The position numbers and the translations under genes were made by a program. Source: Croceitalea sp947503285 (GTDB taxonomy: Bacteria > Bacteroidota > Bacteroidia > Flavobacteriales > Flavobacteriaceae). Taken from it: a DNA stretch of 64,000 nucleotides. Positions 51,626-59,897 of this stretch are shown here, in pieces. The stretch is taken from positions 124,001 through 188,000 of the forward strand of contig NZ_BTGQ01000001.1 in assembly GCF_036985505.1 (NCBI RefSeq), given 5' to 3'. Each line of letters starts with the position of its first letter. Position 1 is the stretch's first letter. The notes under the pieces were generated by a model. The model had not been told where the DNA came from. It was given only the letters and a program-made list of their open reading frames with translations, and did no database searches.

Positions 51626-52249
51626 TCAACTAAAATCAAATTGTTTGTAAAATAGGTAGGAGTGTAAGGCACATAGGGGACCTAAAATCGCATAGATAAA
51701 ACCAGGCAAACCAAATTGTATTCCAATTTGGAAATATGCCAATACTATAGAGATAAGTGCCACAAGAACAAAGACTAAAAAGTGTCTGGCATAAAAGTAA
51801 AGGGATAATGAATTTGCCGTATCCTTTGACTTTTTGAATGCCCTATGGTACATCAGGGCAAAGCACAGGAATATCAACAAAAAGCCAACTCCGTATAGCA
51901 TGAACAAAGAGGCCAGGCTATTTTGCGAAGTAACCCCTTCACCCATCCACGATTGCACTAGGGTCTTTAAGGGGAAAACGTAGTATAGAATAACGAATAA
52001 TAAGATCCCATTGTACGCTATGATCAAATTGTCCATGTAATTGGTTCTTCTAAAAAAGTTGTAATGCACCCACCAAAGTGCTACCAAAACAAAGAAGCTT
52101 ACGAAAAAACTTAGAAAACCAGTAACCGTTGATTTTGTAAAAGATAGGTCATTCTCCATATTAAAGTTGACTACCATCAGCGTGGCCGCAAATGCAAAAA
52201 CACCATCACTGAAGGCTTCGATTCGGCTGATATTATGAAGATATTTCAC
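51626..52249 (-). CDS. TMEM175/DUF1211-type ion channel protein
   Basis: Membrane protein of 207 residues with six hydrophobic segments. The first carries the family signature RIEAFSDGVFAFAATLMVVNF (about 9-29), which in bacterial TMEM175 proteins lines a potassium-selective pore; these assemble as tetramers. Single-repeat form as usual for bacteria. It starts 9 nt downstream of the propeller-SnoaL gene and ends 1 nt before the M28 start. Its position in the trehalose gene run would suit a role in osmotic balance, but that is inference. Confidence 0.88.
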   Translation of the reverse strand: MKYLHNISRIEAFSDGVFAFAATLMVVNFNMENDLSFTKSTVTGFLSFFVSFFVLVALWWVHYNFFRRTNYMDNLIIAYNGILLFVILYYVFPLKTLVQSWMGEGVTSQNSLASLFMLYGVGFLLIFLCFALMYHRAFKKSKDTANSLSLYFYARHFLVFVLVALISIVLAYFQIGIQFGLPGFIYAILGPLCALHSYLFYKQFDFS

Positions 52250-52258
52250 TGTCGAAAA

Positions 52259-53443
52259 TTATCGAATAAAAGTGACTTTGGCAATTTTACCATTTTTAAC
52301 CTCATAAATCGCCACCGCACTAAAATTTGAACCGTTTGCCGTAATATACTCTTCATCAATGACTTTGTTCCCTAAAACAATCCTGTTTTTTAGTTCACAA
52401 TTGAGATCTGGTGTTTTGGCAAAAAAGCCCTGATACATTTCGCGCATCTTAGCCTTTCCTTTTCCAACGGATTTACTTGGGTAGTCGAATAATTCGATAT
52501 CATCGCTAAAGGTCGCAAGAAACCTATCAATATCCTTGGCATTATAGGCATCCAATTGTTTTTGAACTATTGTTCTTGGTGATATTTCCGAAACAAAGGC
52601 TAATCGAGTCCCGTCAGTATTGGCAACTATCCTACTTATGGAATGAATTTCTTCATGGGGGAAATAGGTAAGTTGCTTCCATTCCAACCCGTTTTCAGGT
52701 TGTGCATAAACGAGGGCTTTTCCAGCTCCGGCCAGAATGGAACCATTGGGTAGCCAGCACATATCTTCCGTTTTGCCATAGGTGTCGATTATTTTGAACG
52801 TACTCCCAGAAATGGGATCCAGTGACTTTATGGCCCAATGCCCACTTTCTTTACTGATATAGCTTATTGTTTCGGTATCAGGAATCTTATGAAGCGACCT
52901 ACCCACATTTTTTTGAACGGTATAGTTCGTATTGTCCTTTAGGTTGGAAACAACCAGGTCCATTCGGTTCTCCTTTAAAACGGTGCATACAATAATATGT
53001 TTATTAAACCATACATGGTAACCAACTTTTAAGCCTTCTAACAATACCTTTGAAGCACCGGTTTTCACGTCGTATTCATACAATCTTTGAAGGCCGTCAA
53101 GGTCTAAACGAATGGCGGAAAATGCATTTTTACCAGGAATTTTAAGTGGGGAATATTCACCGCCGGTAGGGGTGTCGGTCAACCAAGTTTTAGCACTTCC
53201 ATTGACGATATCGAATAACAATACATCTGTCTGTTCTTCGCGGGTAGCGGCAAACAGCACCTTGTCCTTATCAAAAAAGGAAGGCTGATTGTCGTATCCT
53301 TGATTATTTGAAATATTTTTTGGATTTGATAATTCAACTTTATCACCCTCAATATCAAGATCAAATAGGTAGACTTCAGTATCCGTTTGGGAATACAAAG
53401 CCGCGGCAATCATCAATGATAGTAGGGTCAAAATTTTTTTCAT
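52259..53443 (-). CDS. PD40 beta-propeller fused to a SnoaL/NTF2-like domain
   Basis: Exported protein of 394 residues (signal peptide to about 18, ALYSQ). Residues 20-280 are WD40/PD40-type repeats (NPKNISNNQGYDNQPSFFDKDKVLFAA, TWLTDTPTGGEYSPLKIPGKNAFSAIR, HWAIKSLDPISGSTFKI). Residues 285-394 are a SnoaL/NTF2-like domain (VQKQLDAYNAKDIDRFLATFSDDIELFDYPSKSVGKGKAKMREMYQGFF, then VAIYEVKNGKIAKVTFI). I have no known role for the pair. It lies 9 nt upstream of the channel gene and 7 nt after the lipoprotein gene in the same run. Confidence 0.8.
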   Translation of the reverse strand: MKKILTLLSLMIAAALYSQTDTEVYLFDLDIEGDKVELSNPKNISNNQGYDNQPSFFDKDKVLFAATREEQTDVLLFDIVNGSAKTWLTDTPTGGEYSPLKIPGKNAFSAIRLDLDGLQRLYEYDVKTGASKVLLEGLKVGYHVWFNKHIIVCTVLKENRMDLVVSNLKDNTNYTVQKNVGRSLHKIPDTETISYISKESGHWAIKSLDPISGSTFKIIDTYGKTEDMCWLPNGSILAGAGKALVYAQPENGLEWKQLTYFPHEEIHSISRIVANTDGTRLAFVSEISPRTIVQKQLDAYNAKDIDRFLATFSDDIELFDYPSKSVGKGKAKMREMYQGFFAKTPDLNCELKNRIVLGNKVIDEEYITANGSNFSAVAIYEVKNGKIAKVTFIR

Positions 53444-53450
53444 GTCATTT

Positions 53451-54230
53451 TTATATTGGTGGGGGATTGGTTCTGATTTGCTGGTCGTTTAAAGTATGTG
53501 CATGAAACGTCTGCCATTCATTGGTCAAGAACCTAAACCTGCCGATCATCACATCGCCATTCGTTGTAAAATTATCCCAAGGGGCATCTAAACTTCGCCA
53601 ATAATCGGCACCCGCGCCCATCAACAACTTGGGCGGTTCGGTGTCATTTTCATCCCCTTCCGCATTTTTGACTATCCTTGATTCTAGGGATACCCAAATA
53701 CCCGCTATATCATCAGGGTCAATGCTAGTTCTTCCTTCGCCGTTCCAAAAATGAAAATTATATCCTGCTTGAAGGGTAGATGAGATTCCGTTTATGCCAT
53801 TGACCACAATGTCAGCAGGAATATTGGTGTCATCTTGAAAATTCTCTGCATAATTGGCCCCGTCAATAGTCGAGGTGTTGACCCATTCTATCCAAGTATT
53901 ACTTTTTTCACTTAAATACCATGCTTGGAGGTTTTTTATTTGAAACCAAGTGCTTGCTTTTGGGGTCGCCCCTTTTTCCAAATACACCTGTCCCCATGGT
54001 AAAAAAGCGTTCCATCCTTCCGGAGGGAAATTGCCGTACCCAATTCTTGGCCCCTCAACCCAATTGTAAGTTTCGGGAACGCCGCTTGGAATGCCCTCAT
54101 GTTTTAAGCGCATATCACCGGATAGAAGTTGAAGCGCTTCAGAAGTTTCATTGAAAACTTCATCTTGAGTACCTTCTGTAGAACAGGAAGCCAAAAAAAC
54201 GAGTATGGGGAAGACGATATTTTTCTTCAT
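53451..54230 (-). CDS. Hypothetical lipoprotein
   Basis: Lipoprotein of 259 residues (lipobox LASC, Cys about 16, followed by STEGTQDEVFNE). The mature part is rich in Trp, Asn and Gly (YNWVEGPRIGYGNFPPEGWNAFLPWGQVYLEKGATPKASTWFQIKNLQAWYLSEKSNTWIEWV), which looks like a beta-sandwich carbohydrate-binding or hydrolase-like fold, but I recognise no family and see no catalytic motif. It lies 4 nt after the trehalose synthase gene and 7 nt before the propeller gene, so it belongs to that operon. Confidence 0.72.
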   Translation of the reverse strand: MKKNIVFPILVFLASCSTEGTQDEVFNETSEALQLLSGDMRLKHEGIPSGVPETYNWVEGPRIGYGNFPPEGWNAFLPWGQVYLEKGATPKASTWFQIKNLQAWYLSEKSNTWIEWVNTSTIDGANYAENFQDDTNIPADIVVNGINGISSTLQAGYNFHFWNGEGRTSIDPDDIAGIWVSLESRIVKNAEGDENDTEPPKLLMGAGADYWRSLDAPWDNFTTNGDVMIGRFRFLTNEWQTFHAHTLNDQQIRTNPPPI

Positions 54231-54234
54231 GCGC

Positions 54235-56445
54235 TTACAGGTCTGAAAACCGTTTTAATAATTCACGAACCTTCTTAGTGCCCTCTACATGGTATTTGGC
54301 TTGTGTTTTTTGAAGTCCGACCTTTATCGTGACCGCACTTTCGGGTAATTCTTGAAACATGAACTCATCGGTCCAATCATCACCTATAGCGAAGACAAAA
54401 TCGTAATCATCTTCCCCTAAAATACGCACTGAGGCACGACCTTTATTGACATTACTACTTTTGACCTCCATAACCTTATTACCGTTCAAGACACTGATAT
54501 CGTCATTGCCAATTAGGCTCGTAAGTACGGTATTGAGTTCGGTAGCCCTTTTTTGGCCAAAGTCGGGGTCCGTATTTCTGTAATGCCATGCCAGGGAATA
54601 GTTTTTTTCTTCTATGAATGATCCTGGTGTTCGGTCTACGAATGATTCCAATACAGGTTGTATTTTTTCCATCCAATCCCCTTTTACATTTTCCAAGAGT
54701 TTGAATTCTTCCCCATCCCTTGAAATCCAGACGCCATGTTCTACGATCATATTGTATTTTTTTGGTAAGAACCATCTTGAAAACGTTTCTTTATCCCTAC
54801 CACTGATCAAGAATACCGTAGTATCTTTTTGTTGGTGCAGCTGGTCTAACAAATTGTATAGTTCTTCATCTGGAGAAGCTTTTTGCGGATCTTTATGGAA
54901 ACCGGTCAAGGTACCATCATAATCCAAGAACAAAAGCCGTTTTTTGGAAGCTCTATACTCTTTTGCCACAGATTCCAATAAATTGGCATCCATTTTTTGG
55001 GATACATTGGTGCCCAAGCCTTGGCGCTGCCCTTGTAACGAATTCATGAACTCGTTCGCCCAAACTTCCACATTATAACGTTTCAAACGGTTTTGTAAGA
55101 ACATATTACGGGCCATTTGTTCTTCTTTGGGCATGGTTATCGCTTGTTTTAAGGTATCTGCCTGTTCTTCAAAATTATTGGGATTGATCAGTAAGGCCTC
55201 GTTCATCTCATAGGCTGAACCTGCCATCTCACTAAGGATCAAGACCCCGGTCTTATCAGTTCGTGTGGCAATGTATTCCTTTGCGACCAGATTCATACCG
55301 TCACGAAGTGGGGTGAGCCACGCAATATCGCTAGAGGTGTACAGATCTATTAGATTTTCAAAAGGTAGAGATCGATAGAAATACCATATAGGCGTCCAGT
55401 TCACTGTTGAAAGTTCGCCATTGATACGCCCCACCAACTCATCGATTTCCCTTTTGAGCAATTGGTACTGCGGTACATTGGATCTTGAGGGTACGGCCAA
55501 GATGATCAAACGCACTTTTTCTTTGTACTCGGGATATTTGTTCAAAAAATACTCAAAAGCATTGAGGCGTTTTGCAATACCCTTACTATAGTCCAAACGG
55601 TCGATGGAAACTATTAATTTGGTATCTGGAGCTGATTTTTTGTGTTCGTCCAACTTTTTTTGTAGGTCCGAGCGTTCCGTACCCTTTAAGGCGGCACTGG
55701 TCTTGGCCGCTTTGTGAAACTTGTCATAATCAATACCCATGGGGAACGAATCTACCTTTATGACCCTGTTTTCAAGATAGATATCATTGAAACTGACCTC
55801 TAGACCCAAAAGCCTTCTTACCGAGCTTAAAAAATGACGTTCATAATCATAGGTATGAAAACCCAATAAATCGGCACCGAGCAGTCCTTCTAGAACTTCT
55901 TCACGCCAGGGCAAGGTCCTGAATATCTCGTATGAGGGAAACGGAATATGCAAAAAGAACCCTATGGTAGCGTTGGGCCGTTTTTCTTTGACCATCTGGG
56001 GCACCAGCATGAGTTGGTAGTCATGTACCCAAATGATATCGTCATCACCGGCTTCCTCTAAAATGGCGTCCGCGAACTTTTGGTTTACGGCCTTATAGCT
56101 CTCCCAAAAATCAAGTTCGAACTCAGAGTATTCCAAAAAATAATGGAACAACGGCCAAATGGTTCGATTACTGAAGCCAAAATAAAATCCATCAACATCT
56201 TGCGCAGTGAGCCTTACTTTAGAGCAACCATGTTCCTTTAATGCCGCATCAATGGTCGCCGAAAGTTCTTCTGGGATATCCTCATCGGTAAGCCCTGACC
56301 AACCTATCCACAGACTTTCACTACCGCTATGTACGGACTTCATACCTGTGGCCAAACCACCAACACTTGGTATTGCCGATAAACCACCATCACTTATTTG
56401 CAATTGTACTGGCAGCCTATTGGAAATAATTATAGTTTTACTCAT
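54235..56445 (-). CDS. Fused trehalose-6-phosphate synthase / trehalose-6-phosphatase
   Basis: Bifunctional enzyme of 736 residues that makes trehalose from UDP-glucose and glucose-6-phosphate. GT20 synthase domain (1-480): SNRLPVQL, WVHDYQLMLVPQMV, FFLHIPFPSYEIFRTLPWR, SIDRLDYSKGIAKRL, and TPLRDGMNLVAKEYIA. Phosphatase domain (about 495-736): HAD motif I FLDYDGTLTGF (nucleophile Asp), motif II LISGRDKETF, and motif IV FAIGDDWTDEFMF. The fusion is common in Bacteroidota. It is the first gene of the packed minus-strand run and is divergent from the GH15 gene. Confidence 0.95.
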   Translation of the reverse strand: MSKTIIISNRLPVQLQISDGGLSAIPSVGGLATGMKSVHSGSESLWIGWSGLTDEDIPEELSATIDAALKEHGCSKVRLTAQDVDGFYFGFSNRTIWPLFHYFLEYSEFELDFWESYKAVNQKFADAILEEAGDDDIIWVHDYQLMLVPQMVKEKRPNATIGFFLHIPFPSYEIFRTLPWREEVLEGLLGADLLGFHTYDYERHFLSSVRRLLGLEVSFNDIYLENRVIKVDSFPMGIDYDKFHKAAKTSAALKGTERSDLQKKLDEHKKSAPDTKLIVSIDRLDYSKGIAKRLNAFEYFLNKYPEYKEKVRLIILAVPSRSNVPQYQLLKREIDELVGRINGELSTVNWTPIWYFYRSLPFENLIDLYTSSDIAWLTPLRDGMNLVAKEYIATRTDKTGVLILSEMAGSAYEMNEALLINPNNFEEQADTLKQAITMPKEEQMARNMFLQNRLKRYNVEVWANEFMNSLQGQRQGLGTNVSQKMDANLLESVAKEYRASKKRLLFLDYDGTLTGFHKDPQKASPDEELYNLLDQLHQQKDTTVFLISGRDKETFSRWFLPKKYNMIVEHGVWISRDGEEFKLLENVKGDWMEKIQPVLESFVDRTPGSFIEEKNYSLAWHYRNTDPDFGQKRATELNTVLTSLIGNDDISVLNGNKVMEVKSSNVNKGRASVRILGEDDYDFVFAIGDDWTDEFMFQELPESAVTIKVGLQKTQAKYHVEGTKKVRELLKRFSDL

Positions 56446-56542
56446 AAATAAGTTTTAGTGTAAAAATGAAATAAAAATGGTGTTTTTTCGATTAATAAGA
56501 AAGAAAAAACCTACAATAACTACAAGAAAATAAGATTCCCAC

Positions 56543-58342
56543 ATGAATAACCTAAATTACGGAATAATTGGAAATTGCCGAAGTGCCGCCTTAATTTCTA
56601 ACACAGGATCTTTAGACTGGTGTTGTTTACCCCAATTTGACTCTACCTCGGTATTTGCAAAACTGTTAGATGAGAAAAAAGGGGGAAGTTTTGAAATCAT
56701 CACAAAATACAACTACGAGATTACACAACGATACCACCCCAACACCTCCATTCTGATTACGCGGTATTCTGATGGGGAAAATATATTTGAATTGCATGAT
56801 TTCATGCCTAGGTATCATAAACTGACCGGTAAGTACAATGCCCCTCCTGAGATCGTTCGGTACGTCAAACACATATCGGGCGTGCCTAAATTTTCGGTAT
56901 TGTACGATCCAAAGCTTGAATATGCCAAAGGGGAAACAGCCAATCATGTCAAAAACAATTTTATCGTCAGCCTTACCAATAAGGAAAAGTTCGATACACT
57001 TTTTCTATATACCTCATTCAATAAAAACCATGTGGTCAATGGCGAAGAGATCACCCTAAAGGAGGACGGCTATTTTTCGGTATGCTACAATGAGAAAATA
57101 CTAAAGTGTAGTGTTGAGAAGATGGCCCTTGAATTGGAGCGCACTAAGATTTATTGGTTGGATTGGGTCGATAGGACGCCTACGTACAAAAAGTTCAATC
57201 CCCAAATCATCCGCAGTGCACTTACCTTGAAAATGCTTACTTACGACAAAACGGGTGCGGTACTGGCAGCACCAACAACTTCTTTACCTGAGACCATCGG
57301 TGAAGTACGTAATTGGGACTATCGTTTTTGTTGGATACGCGACGCGTCCATGGTGATAAAAGTGGTCTCTGAACTCGGGCATAAAAACTCCGCAAAACGA
57401 TACCTTCAGTTTATTATTGATTTGATGCCCGATAAGGACGAAAAGCTTCAAATCATGTACGGTATCAATAAAGAAAAGAAGCTTACCGAACAAACGTTGG
57501 AACATCTTGATGGATACAAAGGCTCTAAACCGGTACGTATCGGAAACGCGGCATACAAGCAAAAGCAAAACGATATTTACGGTATTTTGATGGATGTTAT
57601 CTATGAGCAATTGGCCAAGTTCAGCAACGATATCGAAAATGGGGAAGAACTATGGAGCATTACCAAAGGTATCGTATGGATCGTCAACAAACACTGGCAA
57701 GAACCAGATAAGGGTATCTGGGAGTTTCGAGGTGAGGACAGGCATTTTACCTTCTCAAAAGTATTGTGTTGGGTGGCTTTGGATAGGGCCATAAAAGTCG
57801 CTAAAATATTTGGTAAGCATCGTAAAATTGAGCAATGGTCGGCATTGGAAAAGGAAATCAAAGCCGATATCCATGCGAATGCCTGGAATGAAGATGTACA
57901 AGCGTTTGTACAGTCTTATGGCTCATCAGATTTGGATGCCTCTATTTTATTGATGGAATCGTATGGGTTTATCGATGCCAAAGACCCTAAATTCATCAGT
58001 ACGGTAAAAGCCATTGAAAAAGAGTTGAGTAATGATGGCCTATTGTACCGCTATAAAAATGAGGATGATTTCGGATTACCATCGTCTTCGTTTACCATTT
58101 GTACATTTTGGTTTATCAATGCACTGTTCAAAATAGGGGAAGAGGAAAAAGCCTTGGCCCATTTTGAGCAATTATTGAGCTATAGTAACCATTTGGGCTT
58201 ATTCAGTGAGGATATTGATTTTAAGACGAAAAGGCTTTTAGGGAACTTCCCTCAGGCCTACTCGCACTTGGCATTGATTGAATGTGCCATCAATTTTTCT
58301 AGAAAGCAAAGTGAAGAAAAGATATTGGAATCAATAAGTTAA
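56543..58342 (+). CDS. GH15 family glucoamylase/trehalase-like hydrolase
   Basis: Glycoside hydrolase of 599 residues, no signal peptide, so cytoplasmic. N-terminal beta-sandwich (1-215) starting LNYGIIGNCRSAALISNTGSLDWCCLPQFDSTSVFAKLL; (alpha/alpha)6 catalytic barrel from about 220 with ETIGEVRNWDYRFCWIRDASM, GLLYRYKNEDDFGLPSSSFTICTFWFINAL, and the end FSEDIDFKTKRLLGNFPQAYSHLALIECA, all hallmark GH15 blocks. Some bacterial GH15 enzymes are trehalases, and divergence from the trehalose synthase gene favours that activity here. Stop overlaps the decarboxylase stop by TTAA. Confidence 0.92.
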   Translation: MNNLNYGIIGNCRSAALISNTGSLDWCCLPQFDSTSVFAKLLDEKKGGSFEIITKYNYEITQRYHPNTSILITRYSDGENIFELHDFMPRYHKLTGKYNAPPEIVRYVKHISGVPKFSVLYDPKLEYAKGETANHVKNNFIVSLTNKEKFDTLFLYTSFNKNHVVNGEEITLKEDGYFSVCYNEKILKCSVEKMALELERTKIYWLDWVDRTPTYKKFNPQIIRSALTLKMLTYDKTGAVLAAPTTSLPETIGEVRNWDYRFCWIRDASMVIKVVSELGHKNSAKRYLQFIIDLMPDKDEKLQIMYGINKEKKLTEQTLEHLDGYKGSKPVRIGNAAYKQKQNDIYGILMDVIYEQLAKFSNDIENGEELWSITKGIVWIVNKHWQEPDKGIWEFRGEDRHFTFSKVLCWVALDRAIKVAKIFGKHRKIEQWSALEKEIKADIHANAWNEDVQAFVQSYGSSDLDASILLMESYGFIDAKDPKFISTVKAIEKELSNDGLLYRYKNEDDFGLPSSSFTICTFWFINALFKIGEEEKALAHFEQLLSYSNHLGLFSEDIDFKTKRLLGNFPQAYSHLALIECAINFSRKQSEEKILESIS

Positions 58343-59787
58343 ACCCAGCGTACGTTTTTCGACAGGTGCTGCCCTTTTACCTTGATTTTTTCCTGTAACC
58401 GTTCTAAATGATCTATGGTGGTAAACGGATTCATCAAACTGGTTCTCAAGTATTGTTTTCCGTTAAGTTTTGTTTGCACCAAATAGAATTCACCCTCGAC
58501 GAGTAATTCTTGTCTGATGGCTGTATTTAGCTGATTTAGCTTTGAATCATCAAGCGTATTGCCAGTGTACCGAAAACAGAGAATATTGGACATGGGAGAC
58601 GTGGCCAGTTCAAAATTTGAATCTTTTAAAAGTGTTTTTTCGAAATCTTTGGCCAAATCATATTGACGCGTTACAAATTCATTAAATACCTGTTCTCCAT
58701 AGAATTTGAGTAAAACATACCAATGCATACACATCATGGTTTTGGTACATTCAAAAGTCTTTTTGCCGCTGTTGATCCAATCAGCTTCTTCATCCTCATT
58801 CAGTAAGTAATCCGCTTTTTGGCTGAACGTATGCTGTGCGTGCCCTTTGTTTTTAAATAACAAGGCCGTGGTTATGGTTGGCATAAGCATCATTTTATGG
58901 CCATCAATGACTACGGAATCAGAATGCACTATACCCTCGAGCAAATAATTATACTTGTTGGAATATATGGCCGCACCACCATGGGCTCCATCTACATGAA
59001 ACCATAGGTTTTTTTCTTTGGCAAAATCAGCTATGGCATTTAAATCATCATAGGCTCCGGTCGCAGTTGAGGGAGCACTGCCTACGATGGCAAAAATATG
59101 GATTCCCTTTGCTGTTGCTTCTTCATAAGAGGATAGCAATTGGGCAGTATCCATAGCAAAATTGTCTTTGGACGGAACCTTAATAATACCTTGTTCGCCC
59201 AGCCCCATTATTTTTACGGCACGATCGATACAATAATGGGCCTGCTCACAGACCATGATGCCAAGTTGTTCAGAATATCCTTCGTTCCAAATATCGCGTT
59301 TAATTTTCGCCCTTCTTGCGGATAATAAAGCAGTGAGGTTGGCCAAGGTTCCCCCAGAGGTCAACAATCCACCATAATCCGCTTTGTAGCCAATTTTCTG
59401 GCATATGGAATCGGTGACCACTTTTTCGATTGCAGAAGGGGCCATCCCCATTTCATAAACGGCCATGCCGTTGTTCAACAACGCACTGACCATTGCCGAT
59501 AGTGTGGTTATCGGAGCGGCAGCGGACACTTGGTGCCCCACATATTTGGGATGATGGGTATGGGTCGTACGTTTTAGTACTTCTGAAAAAAAATCTTCTT
59601 TAGCACCATTTATCAAAAAGTCTTTCCAAAAGGCCAGTTCCTTCTCAGGTTCGTTCCATGATAGGGTTTTTGGGTTTTTGTCAGATGTAGTGTTTTGAAT
59701 ATGGGCTTTGATTTCACCAATCAGCTCATGACCGAAAGATTCAAAGGTAGTGGTGTCATAAAGCTGGTCAAATAGGTTCTTATTCAT
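58339..59787 (-). CDS. PLP-dependent group II decarboxylase
   Basis: Enzyme of 482 residues of the glutamate/diaminobutyrate/aromatic amino-acid decarboxylase fold. Motifs: TSGGTLANLTALLSAR (substrate/PLP phosphate region), ICEQAHYCIDRA..., HVDGAHGGAAIYS (Asp contacting the PLP ring), and the lysine that forms the Schiff base in VIDGHKMMLMP. The substrate is not decidable; 2,4-diaminobutyrate and glutamate decarboxylases are the closest types by pattern. It lies alone on its strand between a GH15 gene and a terminator. Confidence 0.9.
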   Translation of the reverse strand: MNKNLFDQLYDTTTFESFGHELIGEIKAHIQNTTSDKNPKTLSWNEPEKELAFWKDFLINGAKEDFFSEVLKRTTHTHHPKYVGHQVSAAAPITTLSAMVSALLNNGMAVYEMGMAPSAIEKVVTDSICQKIGYKADYGGLLTSGGTLANLTALLSARRAKIKRDIWNEGYSEQLGIMVCEQAHYCIDRAVKIMGLGEQGIIKVPSKDNFAMDTAQLLSSYEEATAKGIHIFAIVGSAPSTATGAYDDLNAIADFAKEKNLWFHVDGAHGGAAIYSNKYNYLLEGIVHSDSVVIDGHKMMLMPTITTALLFKNKGHAQHTFSQKADYLLNEDEEADWINSGKKTFECTKTMMCMHWYVLLKFYGEQVFNEFVTRQYDLAKDFEKTLLKDSNFELATSPMSNILCFRYTGNTLDDSKLNQLNTAIRQELLVEGEFYLVQTKLNGKQYLRTSLMNPFTTIDHLERLQEKIKVKGQHLSKNVRWV

Positions 59788-59836
59788 CGTATAAAATTAG
59801 TGGCTAATAGACATACGACAAAACGATACATAAAAA

Positions 59837-59862
59837 AAACCGCCCTAGGTAAAGGGCGGTTT
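59837..59862 (-). terminator. Terminator after the acyl-CoA dehydrogenase gene
   Basis: Perfect 10-bp stem, AAACCGCCCT (59837-59846) / AGGGCGGTTT (59853-59862), with a 6-nt loop. Read on the minus strand it is followed by a run of T, as expected for a rho-independent terminator ending the fad operon. Confidence 0.87.
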
Positions 59863-59897
59863 CTCAAATTACACTTCAAATGAAGTGGTTATTTGAA

